From: a bacterium
GTDB lineage: Bacteria > UBP6 > UBA1177 > JAKLFG01
Length of the DNA stretch: 64,000 bases
Direction of reading: 5' to 3'
Assembly: GCA_022709425.1 (NCBI GenBank)
Contig: JAKLIW010000001.1
Span: 360,603-424,602 of the forward strand
The position numbers and the translations under genes were made by a program. Positions 52,651 to 61,560 of the stretch are shown piece after piece (position 1 is the stretch's first letter; every line of letters starts with the position of its first letter). The notes beneath the pieces are model-generated. The model was not told the DNA's origin and ran no database searches. It saw only the letters and a list, made by a program, of their open reading frames with translations.

Positions 52651-53343
52651 ATGAAACGGCACGACGCTCTGTTCATCGCCGGCGTGGCGGTGTTCTTCTC
52701 TCCGTTCTTCTTTTCCGACGCGGTGCTCGAGGGCTACAAGGCCTTCAATCTCGAACACGGCATCATCATGGGCGCGATAAAGTTCGGCATCCTCGCGACG
52801 CTCGGCGAGGTGATCGGCCTGCGCATCCGAACCGGCAACTACAACGCCCCCGGCTTCGGCATCCTGCCGCGCGCCGTGGTATGGGCGGGACTCGGCATGG
52901 CCATCGCCTACGCATTCATCGTCTTCCCGGCGGGGACCATTAAATTCCTCAGTTACATGGGTCTTGCGGTGACCCCCGACACGCTGAAAGGGGCCATCAC
53001 CGGGCTCCAGTTCGTGACCGCCTTCGCCATCAGCGTCGGGATGAACCTCATCTTCGCGACGTGGATGATGACTTTGCACAAGATCACCGACGAACACATC
53101 GCCCGGACCGGCGGCACCCTCGCCGGCTTCTTCCGCCCCATCGCGTTCGGCGATATCCTCGCCAAGATAAACTGGCAGGTGATGTGGGGCTTCGTCTTCA
53201 AAAAGACCATACCGCTATTCTGGATACCGGCCCACACCATCACCTTCCTGTTGCCGGAACAGCACCGTATCCTCTTCGCGGCGGTGTTGGGCGTAGTACT
53301 CGGCGTGTTCCTTGCTATCGCCAGTCTGATGGGGAAAAAGTAG
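52651..53343 (+). CDS. Membrane protein resembling the Mpv17/PMP22 family
   Basis: A 230-residue protein with four or five hydrophobic segments. The C-terminal pattern WGFVFKKTIPLFWIPAHTITFLLP followed by a last helix (AAVLGVVLGVFLAIASL) resembles bacterial members of the Mpv17/PMP22 family, which are thought to form small pores or channels in eukaryotic organelles; in bacteria the role is unknown. It starts 16 bases after uvrA with AGGAGG before the ATG and may be read with it, or alone. I am only moderately sure of the family. Confidence 0.6.
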   Translation: MKRHDALFIAGVAVFFSPFFFSDAVLEGYKAFNLEHGIIMGAIKFGILATLGEVIGLRIRTGNYNAPGFGILPRAVVWAGLGMAIAYAFIVFPAGTIKFLSYMGLAVTPDTLKGAITGLQFVTAFAISVGMNLIFATWMMTLHKITDEHIARTGGTLAGFFRPIAFGDILAKINWQVMWGFVFKKTIPLFWIPAHTITFLLPEQHRILFAAVLGVVLGVFLAIASLMGKK

Positions 53344-53355
53344 GATCGTCCGCCG

Positions 53356-55020
53356 TTAGAACGACGGCTTATTCATGTACAGCAGTTCGATGGTGTCGAC
53401 AAGGGCCGTTCCTTTGATGTCCTCTATGCCGCCGGTGATATACATCATCTTGTCGGCGGTCACCACGGTGCGGTGGAGCGCCCGCTTCACCTTGATGTAT
53501 TCATAGGCCGTGTCGTTGAAATCCATCGTGTCGATGCTCACATGTTCGAGGAAATTGTTCGCTTCGATATTTGCCGCCGTCGTGTCGAATCCGCCGACGC
53601 CGCCGACCACGCTGAAATAGCCGTCGGTCCCATTGAATACCATATCGTGGAGCCACGTGCCCCAGAAAAGAGGTCCTTCGGAGCCGGTGCTGTCGGAAAG
53701 ATTGAAGCGATAGCTGTTGCCGTTCATCGAGAAGGCGGTCGCATCCTTGGGCAGTTCAAGGCCGCTTGCCGCAACGACGATATTGTTCACGGTGTCGGCC
53801 GCTATTGACCCGAAGAATAGGTTGGGAGCGTTCCCGGACCATTCTTCCAAAGTTCCGGCGGAAATAAGATGCGCAAATTTCGAAGAGGTCTTCGGATGTC
53901 CTCCCAGAACGAACACGCGATCGGTGCCGGCCGCCGCGACGAGCGGCGCGACAAAGGTCTCGGTGTTGGTGGAGTTATACTGATTCACGGTGGCGGTGAC
54001 CTTTTGATCTTCGCCGACCGATATCTCGACGCCGTAGATGTTCGGAAGACCCGCGCCGTCTTTCACGCCGCCCACCATGAAGATCGTGCCGGCGCCGGTC
54101 TCTTCGTCGGAACGGACATAGGCATAACTCTGAAAGGGGAAGAACTTGTCATCGCTCAGATCGATGTATTCAACCGTACTCGCATCCACCACGCCGTCGG
54201 GGCGTTGATTCTTCTTGGCCAAATTGACGGTGTAGAGCTCGACGCCGACCGGAGAGGTCTTAAAGGTCAACGGTAGATCGGGATAGCCGCTTTCGTCGGT
54301 CATATCCAGAGCCTTCATGTCGAGTTCCTTCACACCGCCGGTGATGACCACACGGCCGTCGGGCAATGCGACGGCGACATGGAATGCGCGGTACTCTTTC
54401 ATAGCGGTGAGTTGATCCACCGTGCCGCTTTCGGGATCGAGCAGTTCAACCTTATCGGTCGCCTGCCAAACACCATTGCTGGTCTCGGTGAATCCGCCGG
54501 AAACAAGGAGGCGACCGTCGGGCAGTTCAGTCACGGCATGACCGAACCGGGGAGAGAGAAGAGTCTGCGGGAAACAACCCATGCCGTAGACCGGATACAG
54601 AACGACCGAGACCACGGTTTCTTTACCTTTTTTGAAGTCGACCCCGCGGACCACGCCGCGCCATTTCGGCGAACTGACATTATTTTTCTCAAAACCGGAG
54701 AACACGACACGGGCATTGTTGATGTCGGGTATGCCGGTGACCTTGACCTCATCGGAGAGGTTGTCGTCCGAAAGCGAAACGGCGTTCTTACCGTTCACTT
54801 TTACCAACGTACCCGCCTCCGTATAAAACTGTACGGCGAGAGATCCCAACTGCTCTTTAATATTGCTTCCGCCGATGTAATCGGGACATTCGGCCGCAAG
54901 CAGGGTAAGGGCGATCTGCGAGTCATCGCCGCCGACCTGATCGGAGGCGTCATCGCCGCCGCAGGAAAGAACAAGCATCGAAATGATCGTTACGAAAAGA
55001 AGAAAGAACCTGTTCGTCAT
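53356..55020 (-). CDS. Kelch-like repeat lipoprotein
   Basis: A 554-residue lipoprotein (signal ending in LVLSCGG). After a linker of about 140 residues, kelch/galactose-oxidase-like repeats appear: LLSPRFGHAVTELPDGRLLVSGGF, FHVAVALPDGRVVITGGV, IFMVGGV, VFVLGGH, and LHRTVVTADKMMYITGGI at the end. Such repeats build a beta-propeller on the cell surface. The pattern is common in Myxococcota and other delta-type lineages. Ligand and function are unknown. The start at 55020 follows GAGGAGA and gives a clean signal; the longer frame to 55038 adds only six residues. Confidence 0.85.
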   Translation of the reverse strand: MTNRFFLLFVTIISMLVLSCGGDDASDQVGGDDSQIALTLLAAECPDYIGGSNIKEQLGSLAVQFYTEAGTLVKVNGKNAVSLSDDNLSDEVKVTGIPDINNARVVFSGFEKNNVSSPKWRGVVRGVDFKKGKETVVSVVLYPVYGMGCFPQTLLSPRFGHAVTELPDGRLLVSGGFTETSNGVWQATDKVELLDPESGTVDQLTAMKEYRAFHVAVALPDGRVVITGGVKELDMKALDMTDESGYPDLPLTFKTSPVGVELYTVNLAKKNQRPDGVVDASTVEYIDLSDDKFFPFQSYAYVRSDEETGAGTIFMVGGVKDGAGLPNIYGVEISVGEDQKVTATVNQYNSTNTETFVAPLVAAAGTDRVFVLGGHPKTSSKFAHLISAGTLEEWSGNAPNLFFGSIAADTVNNIVVAASGLELPKDATAFSMNGNSYRFNLSDSTGSEGPLFWGTWLHDMVFNGTDGYFSVVGGVGGFDTTAANIEANNFLEHVSIDTMDFNDTAYEYIKVKRALHRTVVTADKMMYITGGIEDIKGTALVDTIELLYMNKPSF

Positions 55021-55080
55021 TATCGTTCTCCTCGCCAAAAAATGTCGTAATCCATAGTTGGTCCGTTCATGGTCGGGCCC

Positions 55081-55108
55081 ATATTACCCGTGGGAATAAA
55101 AAATGCAA
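55081..55108 (-). promoter_or_regulatory. Promoter of the kelch-like lipoprotein gene
   Basis: Minus strand: TTGCAT (55108-55103), a 16-bp spacer, TAATAT (55086-55081), about 60 bases before the start codon. Confidence 0.55.
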
Positions 55109-55138
55109 CAATTCTTTGGGGTCGCGCGAGAGGGCAGG

Positions 55139-55768
55139 CTATGGGGCGCTCTGATCGACGAAGCGGGATCGCCGGTCCTCGCCGGTGACGAAGATGCCGA
55201 GCGGCAGCCGGGAAAAGGCCGTTTCGACCATCTCTTCAGCCAGCGTCAGATACTGTGAAAGCAGGGCGTTGGAGGCGGCGTTGACAACGGACTGCAACAA
55301 GCTGTCGGAGCGCGCCCCGGAACCTTTCGATCGGGTGACGCTCGTTTCCCAGAGAAGCGTTCCGCTCTGTACGTCGACCAGCCGGAAGGTCGCGGCTACC
55401 GTTACGGTCGAGGCGACCACCACATATTTCGTACTCCAGTCAGTGAGCGTTACCATGAGCAGGGCATCGGCATGAAGCATCTCGCCCAACTCTTTGATGG
55501 AGTAGGCATTCATTTGGCCGCCTTCACGCACGTTCTTCTCTTCGGCGAGCATCTCGAGAGAAAGAACCGGCGGGACGATGTAGTAATCCTTGTCCTCAAG
55601 TGCGCGAACGATCATCGGGTAGACCAGTTTGGGAGCCTCGATATCGATCGTTTCGTTGTAGAGCGGCAACACCGCGATACGTTTCGGATGGTGTGCGCGG
55701 AAGTCGGTACTGCGACACGAAACGGAAAGTAACAGGAAAGCGAGGATCACAAATAACAGCTTTTTCAT
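55139..55768 (-). CDS. DUF799 (GNA1162-family) lipoprotein
   Basis: A 209-residue outer-membrane-type lipoprotein (signal ending in LSVSCRS). The family shape is clear: PKRIAVLPLYNETIDIEAP, AVLPL strand pattern, YYIVPP, HADALLMVTLTDWSTKY, VAATFRLVDVQSGTLLWET. GNA1162 proteins share the fold of TolB-N/LpoB-like proteins and are usually encoded with CsgG-like and DUF4810 lipoproteins. Its start overlaps the end of the DUF4810 gene by 4 bases (ATGA). A CsgG partner is not found nearby. Confidence 0.85.
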   Translation of the reverse strand: MKKLLFVILAFLLLSVSCRSTDFRAHHPKRIAVLPLYNETIDIEAPKLVYPMIVRALEDKDYYIVPPVLSLEMLAEEKNVREGGQMNAYSIKELGEMLHADALLMVTLTDWSTKYVVVASTVTVAATFRLVDVQSGTLLWETSVTRSKGSGARSDSLLQSVVNAASNALLSQYLTLAEEMVETAFSRLPLGIFVTGEDRRSRFVDQSAP

Positions 55769-56205
55769 GGAGCACCTTCCGTTGCCGGAGCAATTTCCGG
55801 GGAGGTGGTCGGTTCTGTGGGTGTGGCCGGCGGTGTTGGTACGGTTGGTTCTGCGGGCGTTACAGGGGGTATCGGCGCGGCGTTCAGGGTGAACCGTTCG
55901 TGAATAAAGGCGATGTAGTCCTTTACGAGCGGATCATGGTACAGCTCATATTCCTTATCGAGCAATGCTATCCCTTCTTCTATGCAGCCCTGTTTGATGT
56001 TCGTGACACCGAGAGAGGCATAGGTTCCCGGCAGGAGATAGCCGGTGTCCGCGGCGCTCTGGAAAAACGCCTGCGCCTCGTCGTGCGCATCGAAGTAATA
56101 GTACTTCACCCCTTTCGCGTAAAGCCGCGAAGCCTCTTTCTGCGGGGCGCCGCACGCCGAAAGAAAAAGTATCGCCGCACAACAGAAAAAGGTCATTCGG
56201 GCCAT
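55765..56205 (-). CDS. DUF4810 TPR-like lipoprotein
   Basis: A 146-residue lipoprotein (signal ending in LFLSACGAP). The mature part has YAKGVKYYYFDAHDEAQAFFQ and an SLGVTNIKQGCIEEGIALLDKEYELY helix pair typical of DUF4810, with TPR-like arrangement. The last 35 residues are a Pro/Thr-rich tail (PVTPAEPTVPTPPATPTEP). DUF4810 normally comes with DUF799 and CsgG-like genes in a secreted envelope module. It starts inside the end of the phosphodiesterase gene (13-base overlap). Confidence 0.82.
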   Translation of the reverse strand: MARMTFFCCAAILFLSACGAPQKEASRLYAKGVKYYYFDAHDEAQAFFQSAADTGYLLPGTYASLGVTNIKQGCIEEGIALLDKEYELYHDPLVKDYIAFIHERFTLNAAPIPPVTPAEPTVPTPPATPTEPTTSPEIAPATEGAP

Positions 56206-56699
56206 GAGAGGATACTCCGTTTGGTCGTTGCATCGAAGATATCTATCTGTGCCACCGCGCCGTCGCGAAGGGTGACAAGCGCGTAGGTCAACCGCCCTGA
56301 AGAAATGCCGGCGCGGCCCAAAGAGCCGGGGTTGAGGTATATCACACCGCTTTTTTCTTTGACGAGGAATTCATGCGTGTGGCCGAAAACGACCACGCGA
56401 GGATGATTCGCGGCAAGTTCCGCAGTGTTCGATGAAGAGATGCGGTGCGGCGCGGTAAGATTGTGGACCAAAAAAAAGCGGACGCCGTCGACAGAGAAGG
56501 TCAGTCGTTCGGGAAGGGTCGGCAGGGTAGCGTCCATATTGCCCCGGACGGCATGCACCGTGTTGAAGCAATGGAGCTGGGTCAGCGTACGGTCATCGCA
56601 GATGTCCCCGGCGTGCAGAACGGCGTCGGCGGGTATATCGCAGAGCCATTCGGGTATTGTGCCGTGTGTGTCCGATATGACCAGAATGCGCCGTTCCAT
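56193..56699 (-). CDS. YfcE/MJ0936-type metallophosphoesterase
   Basis: A 168-residue calcineurin-like phosphoesterase. Metal ligands are visible: ISDTHG (residues 8-13), HAGDI, GNMD, VHNL, and GHTHE near residue 120, then YLNPGSLG. Members hydrolyse phosphodiesters, including cAMP-like or model substrates, in the cytoplasm. The ATG at 56699 follows GAGG; the upstream frame is not supported. It is the first gene of a unit with the two lipoproteins, a link that is probably chance. Confidence 0.92.
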   Translation of the reverse strand: MERRILVISDTHGTIPEWLCDIPADAVLHAGDICDDRTLTQLHCFNTVHAVRGNMDATLPTLPERLTFSVDGVRFFLVHNLTAPHRISSSNTAELAANHPRVVVFGHTHEFLVKEKSGVIYLNPGSLGRAGISSGRLTYALVTLRDGAVAQIDIFDATTKRSILSWPE

Positions 56700-56787
56700 C
56701 AAATGCCTCGCGTGACGACCGACTATAGCACGGGGCGTAGGTGAAGTCAAACCGAACGAAAAAAGCGGAAGGGAAAAAAGGATCTGA

Positions 56788-58530
56788 TCAACTTTCGGCC
56801 GATTGTTCGGGTTCTTTTTCCATCATGTCGAGGAAGGCCTTGCCGGTCTCCGGGCAGAACTGTTTACCGAGATTCTCACGGATGATCTGAAGTGCGTCCT
56901 CGCGGGAAAGAGCCTTGCGGTAGGGGCGATCGGAGGTGATGGCGTCGAAGGTGTCGGCGATGGCGATGATGCGGGCGCCCAGCGGGATCTTGTCGCCTTT
57001 TATCATTGAGGGATACCCGCGGCCGTCCCATCGTTCATGATGGAAGAGAATGAGCGGTACGATACTTTCAAGAAGTCGGAGCGGTCGCAGTATCTCGGCG
57101 CCGATGATGGCGTGCTCCTGTATCTTGGCGTACTCGTCGTCGGAGAGGCGTCCCGGCTTGAGCAGAATGTCGTCGCGTACGCCGATCTTGCCGACATCAT
57201 GCAGATTCGCGCCGATCTCGAGATCGTTGAGGGCATACGACGAAAGACCGAGGAACCGACCGAGTCGGGCCGAATAAGAACTCACCCGTTGCGTGTGACC
57301 TTTGGTGTACTGGTCGCGCGCCTCGAGCGCCGTGATGAGCGACTTTATCGTCGAGAGCATATATTCATATTCTTTCTTGTAGATGTTGTATTTCTCAAGA
57401 AGCAACTGTTCAACGACGATGACGAGCTTTTCGACATCGAAGGGTTTAATGAAATAGCGCGATATGCCGAGTTTCTCTCCGCGTTTGATGTCGCTGCGCT
57501 TGTCGCGCGTGCTCATCATGATCAGCGAGGTCTCCTTGAGCTCCGGATGTTCGCGCACTTGTTTGGCCAGATCGTAGCCGTTGAGATTCGGCATCTCGAT
57601 ATCGGTGATGATGATGTCGGGGCGCTCGCGGACCGCCAGTGCGTATGCCTCGCTGCCGTCGGAAGCGTGAATAACATTCAGACTGTTTTTGAGAAGCGCA
57701 TGGCTGATGATCTCGCTCGACACCTTGCTGTCGTCGACCAACAGAACCTTGTTGCGTCGCTTGCGATCGAGCACCGAGAAGTATTCGTCTATCTTATGGT
57801 TCAATTCTTCGGCGGTCGTTGGTTTCACCAGATAATCATCGGCGCCGATATCGAAAGCGGTGTCGATGTCGATAGGCTTCTTTTTATTGGAAAGTATGAT
57901 GATCGGGATAAAGCGGCCGCGGTTGTTTTCCTTTATTTTCTTGCAGAGCTGTAGCCCATCCATTCCGGGCATCTCGATGTCGGTAATGACAAGATTGGGC
58001 AAATGTTCCTGATAGAGTTCCCATGCCTCGAGACCATCGGCGGCGATATGGACCGTCACCCCCTCGCGGTCGGCGAGGGTGCGGCGGAAGAAATGACGCA
58101 TCACGGCGCTGTCGTCGGCGAACAGGATGGAGCGGCTGCTATCAGTAACATCGTTCCCTTGGGTATCGGGGGAGCGGGAGGAAAGAAGTTTCTCAAACTT
58201 GCGGGTGAAGTCATGTTTATCATAAAAGAAGAGATCTTCTCCCTTTTTGCCCATGCGCGAAAGCCGCTCTGCGGTCTCGCGATCTTCTTTGAGAAAGAAA
58301 ACGATTATCGGGGCCGCCGTGAGGGATCTGATCTGAGAGACCATCTCTTCGACCGGTATATTATAGTACTGATGCTGAAGAAGAACCATGTCGGGCTGGA
58401 ATTGGGGAAGATGCTTCTCTATGGTCTCCTTGTGTGGTATGATGAAAAGATACTCAAGTCCATGGGCCAGATAAAATTTGTTCAAGAATATTTTAAGCAG
58501 ATTGAGGTCGATGATGTTTAAAATCTTCAT
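56788..58530 (-). CDS. Multi-receiver response regulator with HD-GYP domain
   Basis: A 580-residue protein. An N-terminal receiver-like domain (about 1-120) has the Asp context replaced by LLQHQYYNIP, so it is a pseudo-receiver. Two genuine receivers follow (about 133-250, SILFADDSAVMRHF, LVITDIEMPGMDGLQL; about 258-380, VLLVDDSKVSSEI, IIITDIEMPNLNGYDL). The C-terminal HD-GYP domain (about 395-570) has LHDVGKIGV, LLKPGRL and HHERWDGRGYP, with all metal ligands. It probably integrates two phosphorylation inputs to control c-di-GMP breakdown. It is a single gene with its own promoter. Confidence 0.94.
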   Translation of the reverse strand: MKILNIIDLNLLKIFLNKFYLAHGLEYLFIIPHKETIEKHLPQFQPDMVLLQHQYYNIPVEEMVSQIRSLTAAPIIVFFLKEDRETAERLSRMGKKGEDLFFYDKHDFTRKFEKLLSSRSPDTQGNDVTDSSRSILFADDSAVMRHFFRRTLADREGVTVHIAADGLEAWELYQEHLPNLVITDIEMPGMDGLQLCKKIKENNRGRFIPIIILSNKKKPIDIDTAFDIGADDYLVKPTTAEELNHKIDEYFSVLDRKRRNKVLLVDDSKVSSEIISHALLKNSLNVIHASDGSEAYALAVRERPDIIITDIEMPNLNGYDLAKQVREHPELKETSLIMMSTRDKRSDIKRGEKLGISRYFIKPFDVEKLVIVVEQLLLEKYNIYKKEYEYMLSTIKSLITALEARDQYTKGHTQRVSSYSARLGRFLGLSSYALNDLEIGANLHDVGKIGVRDDILLKPGRLSDDEYAKIQEHAIIGAEILRPLRLLESIVPLILFHHERWDGRGYPSMIKGDKIPLGARIIAIADTFDAITSDRPYRKALSREDALQIIRENLGKQFCPETGKAFLDMMEKEPEQSAES

Positions 58531-58559
58531 GTCAAGACCCTCGATTAACGACGAGGAGG

Positions 58560-58587
58560 ATTATAGCGAAAAAACACTTCCATGCAA
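58560..58587 (-). promoter_or_regulatory. Promoter of the multi-receiver HD-GYP gene
   Basis: Minus strand: TTGCAT (58587-58582), a 16-bp spacer, TATAAT (58565-58560), 30 bases before the start codon. Confidence 0.7.
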
Positions 58588-58695
58588 GAAGAAAAAAGAG
58601 TTTTTGATAAGATTTTTACCCGGCTAATACATCGTTTCTCTTAAAAGTAATCGTTCCATGTTTTTTGTTGAGATAAAAGGAAAATCTCGAAACAT

Positions 58696-58724
58696 AAAAA
58701 AACCCCTCCCGTTGCCGGGAGGGG
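58696..58724 (-). terminator. Rho-independent terminator of the HU gene
   Basis: On the minus strand a perfect 9-bp stem CCCCTCCCG / CGGGAGGGG with a 4-base loop (GCAA) is followed by seven T residues. It lies 28 bases past the HU stop codon. The roughly 70 bases between it and the HD-GYP promoter are AT-rich and hold no gene. Confidence 0.93.
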
Positions 58725-58751
58725 GCGAAAACGGCTTCGAGGAACTGACGA

Positions 58752-59060
58752 TTACAGTTCTTTCTTGAAGCTCGGGGTGGGACGGAAGCCGACGGTCTTG
58801 GAGGCCTTGATCTTGATCTCCTTGCCGGTCTGCGGGTTGCGGCCCATGCGCGCCTTGCGGTTCGACACCTTGAAGGTACCGATGCCGTTAAGGTTGAGCT
58901 TGTTCTCGGCGGCGATGGTGTCCTTCATGATCTGAACGAACACATCGTACACCTTCTTGGTCTGCTCATTGGTCAGGTTCACGTGCTTGGCAAGGCCGTC
59001 TTTCATAACCTTAAGGAAATCGGTCTTGGTCTTCGCAACCATCGTCACTTTCTTCGCCAT
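58752..59060 (-). CDS. HU/IHF-family DNA-binding protein
   Basis: A 102-residue nucleoid protein. The HU fold is clear: helical N-terminus (KTKTDFLKVMKDGLAKH), then VYDVFVQIMKDTI, and the DNA-binding beta arm with GIGTFKVSNRKARMGRNPQTGKEIKI followed by KTVGFRPTPSFKK. The RxGRNPxTG motif of the arm tip is present. It is slightly longer than E. coli HU (90) because of the N-terminal Lys-rich extension. The start at 59060 (MAKKVT) follows GGGGAG; the GTG three codons upstream is less likely. Confidence 0.95.
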   Translation of the reverse strand: MAKKVTMVAKTKTDFLKVMKDGLAKHVNLTNEQTKKVYDVFVQIMKDTIAAENKLNLNGIGTFKVSNRKARMGRNPQTGKEIKIKASKTVGFRPTPSFKKEL

Positions 59061-59101
59061 GATTTTCACTCCCCTGTGAAAAGTTACTAAACAACACAGC
59101 C

Positions 59102-59130
59102 ATTATTAAGAAAGGAAAAAGCAAAGTCAA
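59102..59130 (-). promoter_or_regulatory. Promoter of the HU gene
   Basis: Minus strand: TTGACT (59130-59125), a 17-bp spacer, AATAAT (59107-59102), preceded by a T-rich stretch that could act as an UP element. The rest of the 59131-59355 interval is very AT-rich, with no gene seen. Confidence 0.65.
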
Positions 59131-59355
59131 TAAAAAAATGAAAAAAAAGTGAAAAAAGTTCTTTAATGTGGGGTGGTTCCCCGATTTGTATAATTTTTCG
59201 TAAGAAAAAAACGACCAATTTCTGTCGCTATTTTTTATTCGAAATCTTTTACACGTTTGAAATCAAATAGTTACCGATTGTAGTGTCTTGGAAAGGCCCA
59301 GCGACCGGCCTTTTCAAGAGTGAAACATCGACCGCAAGGCTGATTTACGGCCTAT

Positions 59356-61560
59356 TCAGGGTGCCGGAGTGCGAAAAAGCCAAGAAAGACCGCTTTTGGT
59401 CAGTACGCGGTAGTGTCTTCCCTGATTCTCGATGTGGGCGACACCCTCATGGGAACAGCCTGCGGGGCACGCGCCGCTGGCGATGCTTTTAAGGGTGCAG
59501 ACCCGCGAGATGAAGAGCGGCGGGTTAAAGGCAGGACCAGTTCCGAACAAAGGTAGCGGATAGGGGCTATCGTCGAACGCTCGTCCCTCCTCTATCCAGC
59601 GGTACCCGAAAAGGATCCGGTCACCCAGAAAGTCCCGACAGAACGGGATGGTGTAGCGGTTGGCGACATAGCAGAAGATGTCGAGGAAAAAGAAAACATC
59701 AGTCCGGACCGCTATTTCACGGCAGAGCGGAAGGTGGCCGATGTTGTTGATCCCCAGTACTATCGGGCCGTCGATGGTATCGAGAAAAGAGGTCAGCGCG
59801 GCAAAGTATCTCTCTTCATCAGCTACGAACGGCATGAGCGGGATGACGGTCACGCCGTTGCTGAAAAAGTTTGCGCGGTCGTGCAGTGCGGAAATGTCCG
59901 CAAACGGGATTTCTTTCGTGGAGTTACCATTTATTGTATGCTTTGGCGAAAAGAGGGTGCGGTCGGCGGCGAGGGAAAGCAGATTATCGAACTTTTTCAA
60001 AGAAATATTACGCGGTATAGAAGCGGTCACGACCGTCTGGGTCGTTTCCCGAGTCCGCTCTTCGAATGCGGCGTCGAGCGTCTGGAAGAAGGCGTTCTTC
60101 AGCCGTTTGAGACGTGAGGGAGGAATGAATATCCGTTCCGGCAGTGTGGGGTCATCGGCACGTTCAAAAGCGACTATAGAGGGAACAAAAAGCGAATCTC
60201 CCGATTCGAAAAGAAGCGGCTCGAAAATAGCGGCAAGATCATCGCCGCGGGCGGGAGAAATATCAACAGGTTCAGAATGTTGTATGCAGATTGAGCCGAG
60301 ATCGGTCGAAAGGGCCAGCTCTTTCGCTCCGGCGCGAACCGTCACGGCGACCGGTCGTTTCCACGGACGATAACTGCCGGGAGTGATCGCCTTGAGGTCG
60401 AGCGAACGCGAGCTGACGAGGAATAACTGCGTGCCGACGGCGGGCGTTGTATCGGCGGCGATAGTGATCTTTTCACCGGCGCGGGCGGTACGCCGCGGCT
60501 TTCCGGCGGCGTCGAACAGTTCACGCAGAGAGAAAATGATCGGTTCGCGACCATCGTGTTTGAAGAACTGCAAACCATCGCGCAGGCCGACGGGATGGCC
60601 GATGGTAAGGGTGAATCGGCCGTTGTCGACATCCGTCACGGTGCCCAGAAGAAGGCCGCGATGGCCCGGGAACGCGGTATCGGTGAGCGGTGCTTCCGTA
60701 TGAAGAAGATGTCCTTTGCTCAGCGTGCGCGAGAAGATGATGCGGGCGGCGGCACGCGCTTCAACCGTCGATGTTCCGTCGAGGATTGCGCGGTAGAGCC
60801 GCGCGGTGTGATAGACATACTCGGGCGATTTCATCCGTCCTTCGATCTTGAGTCCGTCGATGCCGAGGTCGCGCAGGCGACGGACATCGTCATCGAGTGC
60901 GAGGTCGCGGCAGGAGAACCAGTGACCGGCGCGGCGGTCGTGCGAGAAATAGCTGCGGCAGATCTGGGCGCAGGCGCCGCGGTTGCCGGAGCGGCCGAGC
61001 GTCAGCCCTGAGGCGAGGCATTGTCCCGAAACGCTGTAGCAAAGGGCGCCGTGGATGAAGACCTCCAGTTCGATATCGCGATGGGCGGCGCGGATGCGGG
61101 CTATCGTGTCGAGGTCGAGTTCGCGGGCAAGGATGACGCGGCGGAACCCCGCCTCCTTGAGCGCCGCGACACCGGCGGCGGTGTGGGCCGCGAGCTGGGT
61201 GGAGGCGTGGAGCGGCAGTGCCGGGAAGTGTTCGCGAGCGATGCGGGCGACGCCGAGATCCTGCACGATGAGGCCGTCTATCTGTAGAAGGTCGAGAAGC
61301 GCGAGCGTCGTGATGAGTTCGGGCAGTTCATCATCGGTGATGAGCGTATTGACGGCGGCGTAAAGTTTTTTCCCCTGCTGGGCGGCCATCGTCTTGAGGC
61401 GGCGCAATTCGTCGGTGTCGAAGTTGGCGGCCGATTGTCGCGCCGAAAAGCGTGAAAGTCCGAAGTAGACGGCGTCGGCGCCTCCCGCAAAGGCATAATG
61501 GGCGGCGGCGAACGATCCGGCGGGTGAAAGGAGCTCCGGCCGGAAGGGGGTATCGTTCAT
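59356..61560 (-). CDS. U32 peptidase-family protein (RlhA/TrhP-like RNA hydroxylation)
   Basis: A 734-residue protein. The N-terminal barrel (PELLSPAGSFAAAHYAFAGG, ADAVYFGLSRFSARQ) and the Cys-rich segment (HGALCYSVSGQC, GACAQICRSYF) mark the U32 family, as does DGLKIEGRMKSPEYV. Members of this family that have been studied, E. coli RlhA and TrhP, hydroxylate rRNA or tRNA; protease activity is described for others. The protein is longer than RlhA (about 650) with a C-terminal region of about 300 residues containing several more Cys near the end (VCTLKSIASGACPAGCS). Its start overlaps the S9 peptidase stop by 4 bases. Substrate is not assignable here. Confidence 0.85.
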   Translation of the reverse strand: MNDTPFRPELLSPAGSFAAAHYAFAGGADAVYFGLSRFSARQSAANFDTDELRRLKTMAAQQGKKLYAAVNTLITDDELPELITTLALLDLLQIDGLIVQDLGVARIAREHFPALPLHASTQLAAHTAAGVAALKEAGFRRVILARELDLDTIARIRAAHRDIELEVFIHGALCYSVSGQCLASGLTLGRSGNRGACAQICRSYFSHDRRAGHWFSCRDLALDDDVRRLRDLGIDGLKIEGRMKSPEYVYHTARLYRAILDGTSTVEARAAARIIFSRTLSKGHLLHTEAPLTDTAFPGHRGLLLGTVTDVDNGRFTLTIGHPVGLRDGLQFFKHDGREPIIFSLRELFDAAGKPRRTARAGEKITIAADTTPAVGTQLFLVSSRSLDLKAITPGSYRPWKRPVAVTVRAGAKELALSTDLGSICIQHSEPVDISPARGDDLAAIFEPLLFESGDSLFVPSIVAFERADDPTLPERIFIPPSRLKRLKNAFFQTLDAAFEERTRETTQTVVTASIPRNISLKKFDNLLSLAADRTLFSPKHTINGNSTKEIPFADISALHDRANFFSNGVTVIPLMPFVADEERYFAALTSFLDTIDGPIVLGINNIGHLPLCREIAVRTDVFFFLDIFCYVANRYTIPFCRDFLGDRILFGYRWIEEGRAFDDSPYPLPLFGTGPAFNPPLFISRVCTLKSIASGACPAGCSHEGVAHIENQGRHYRVLTKSGLSWLFRTPAP

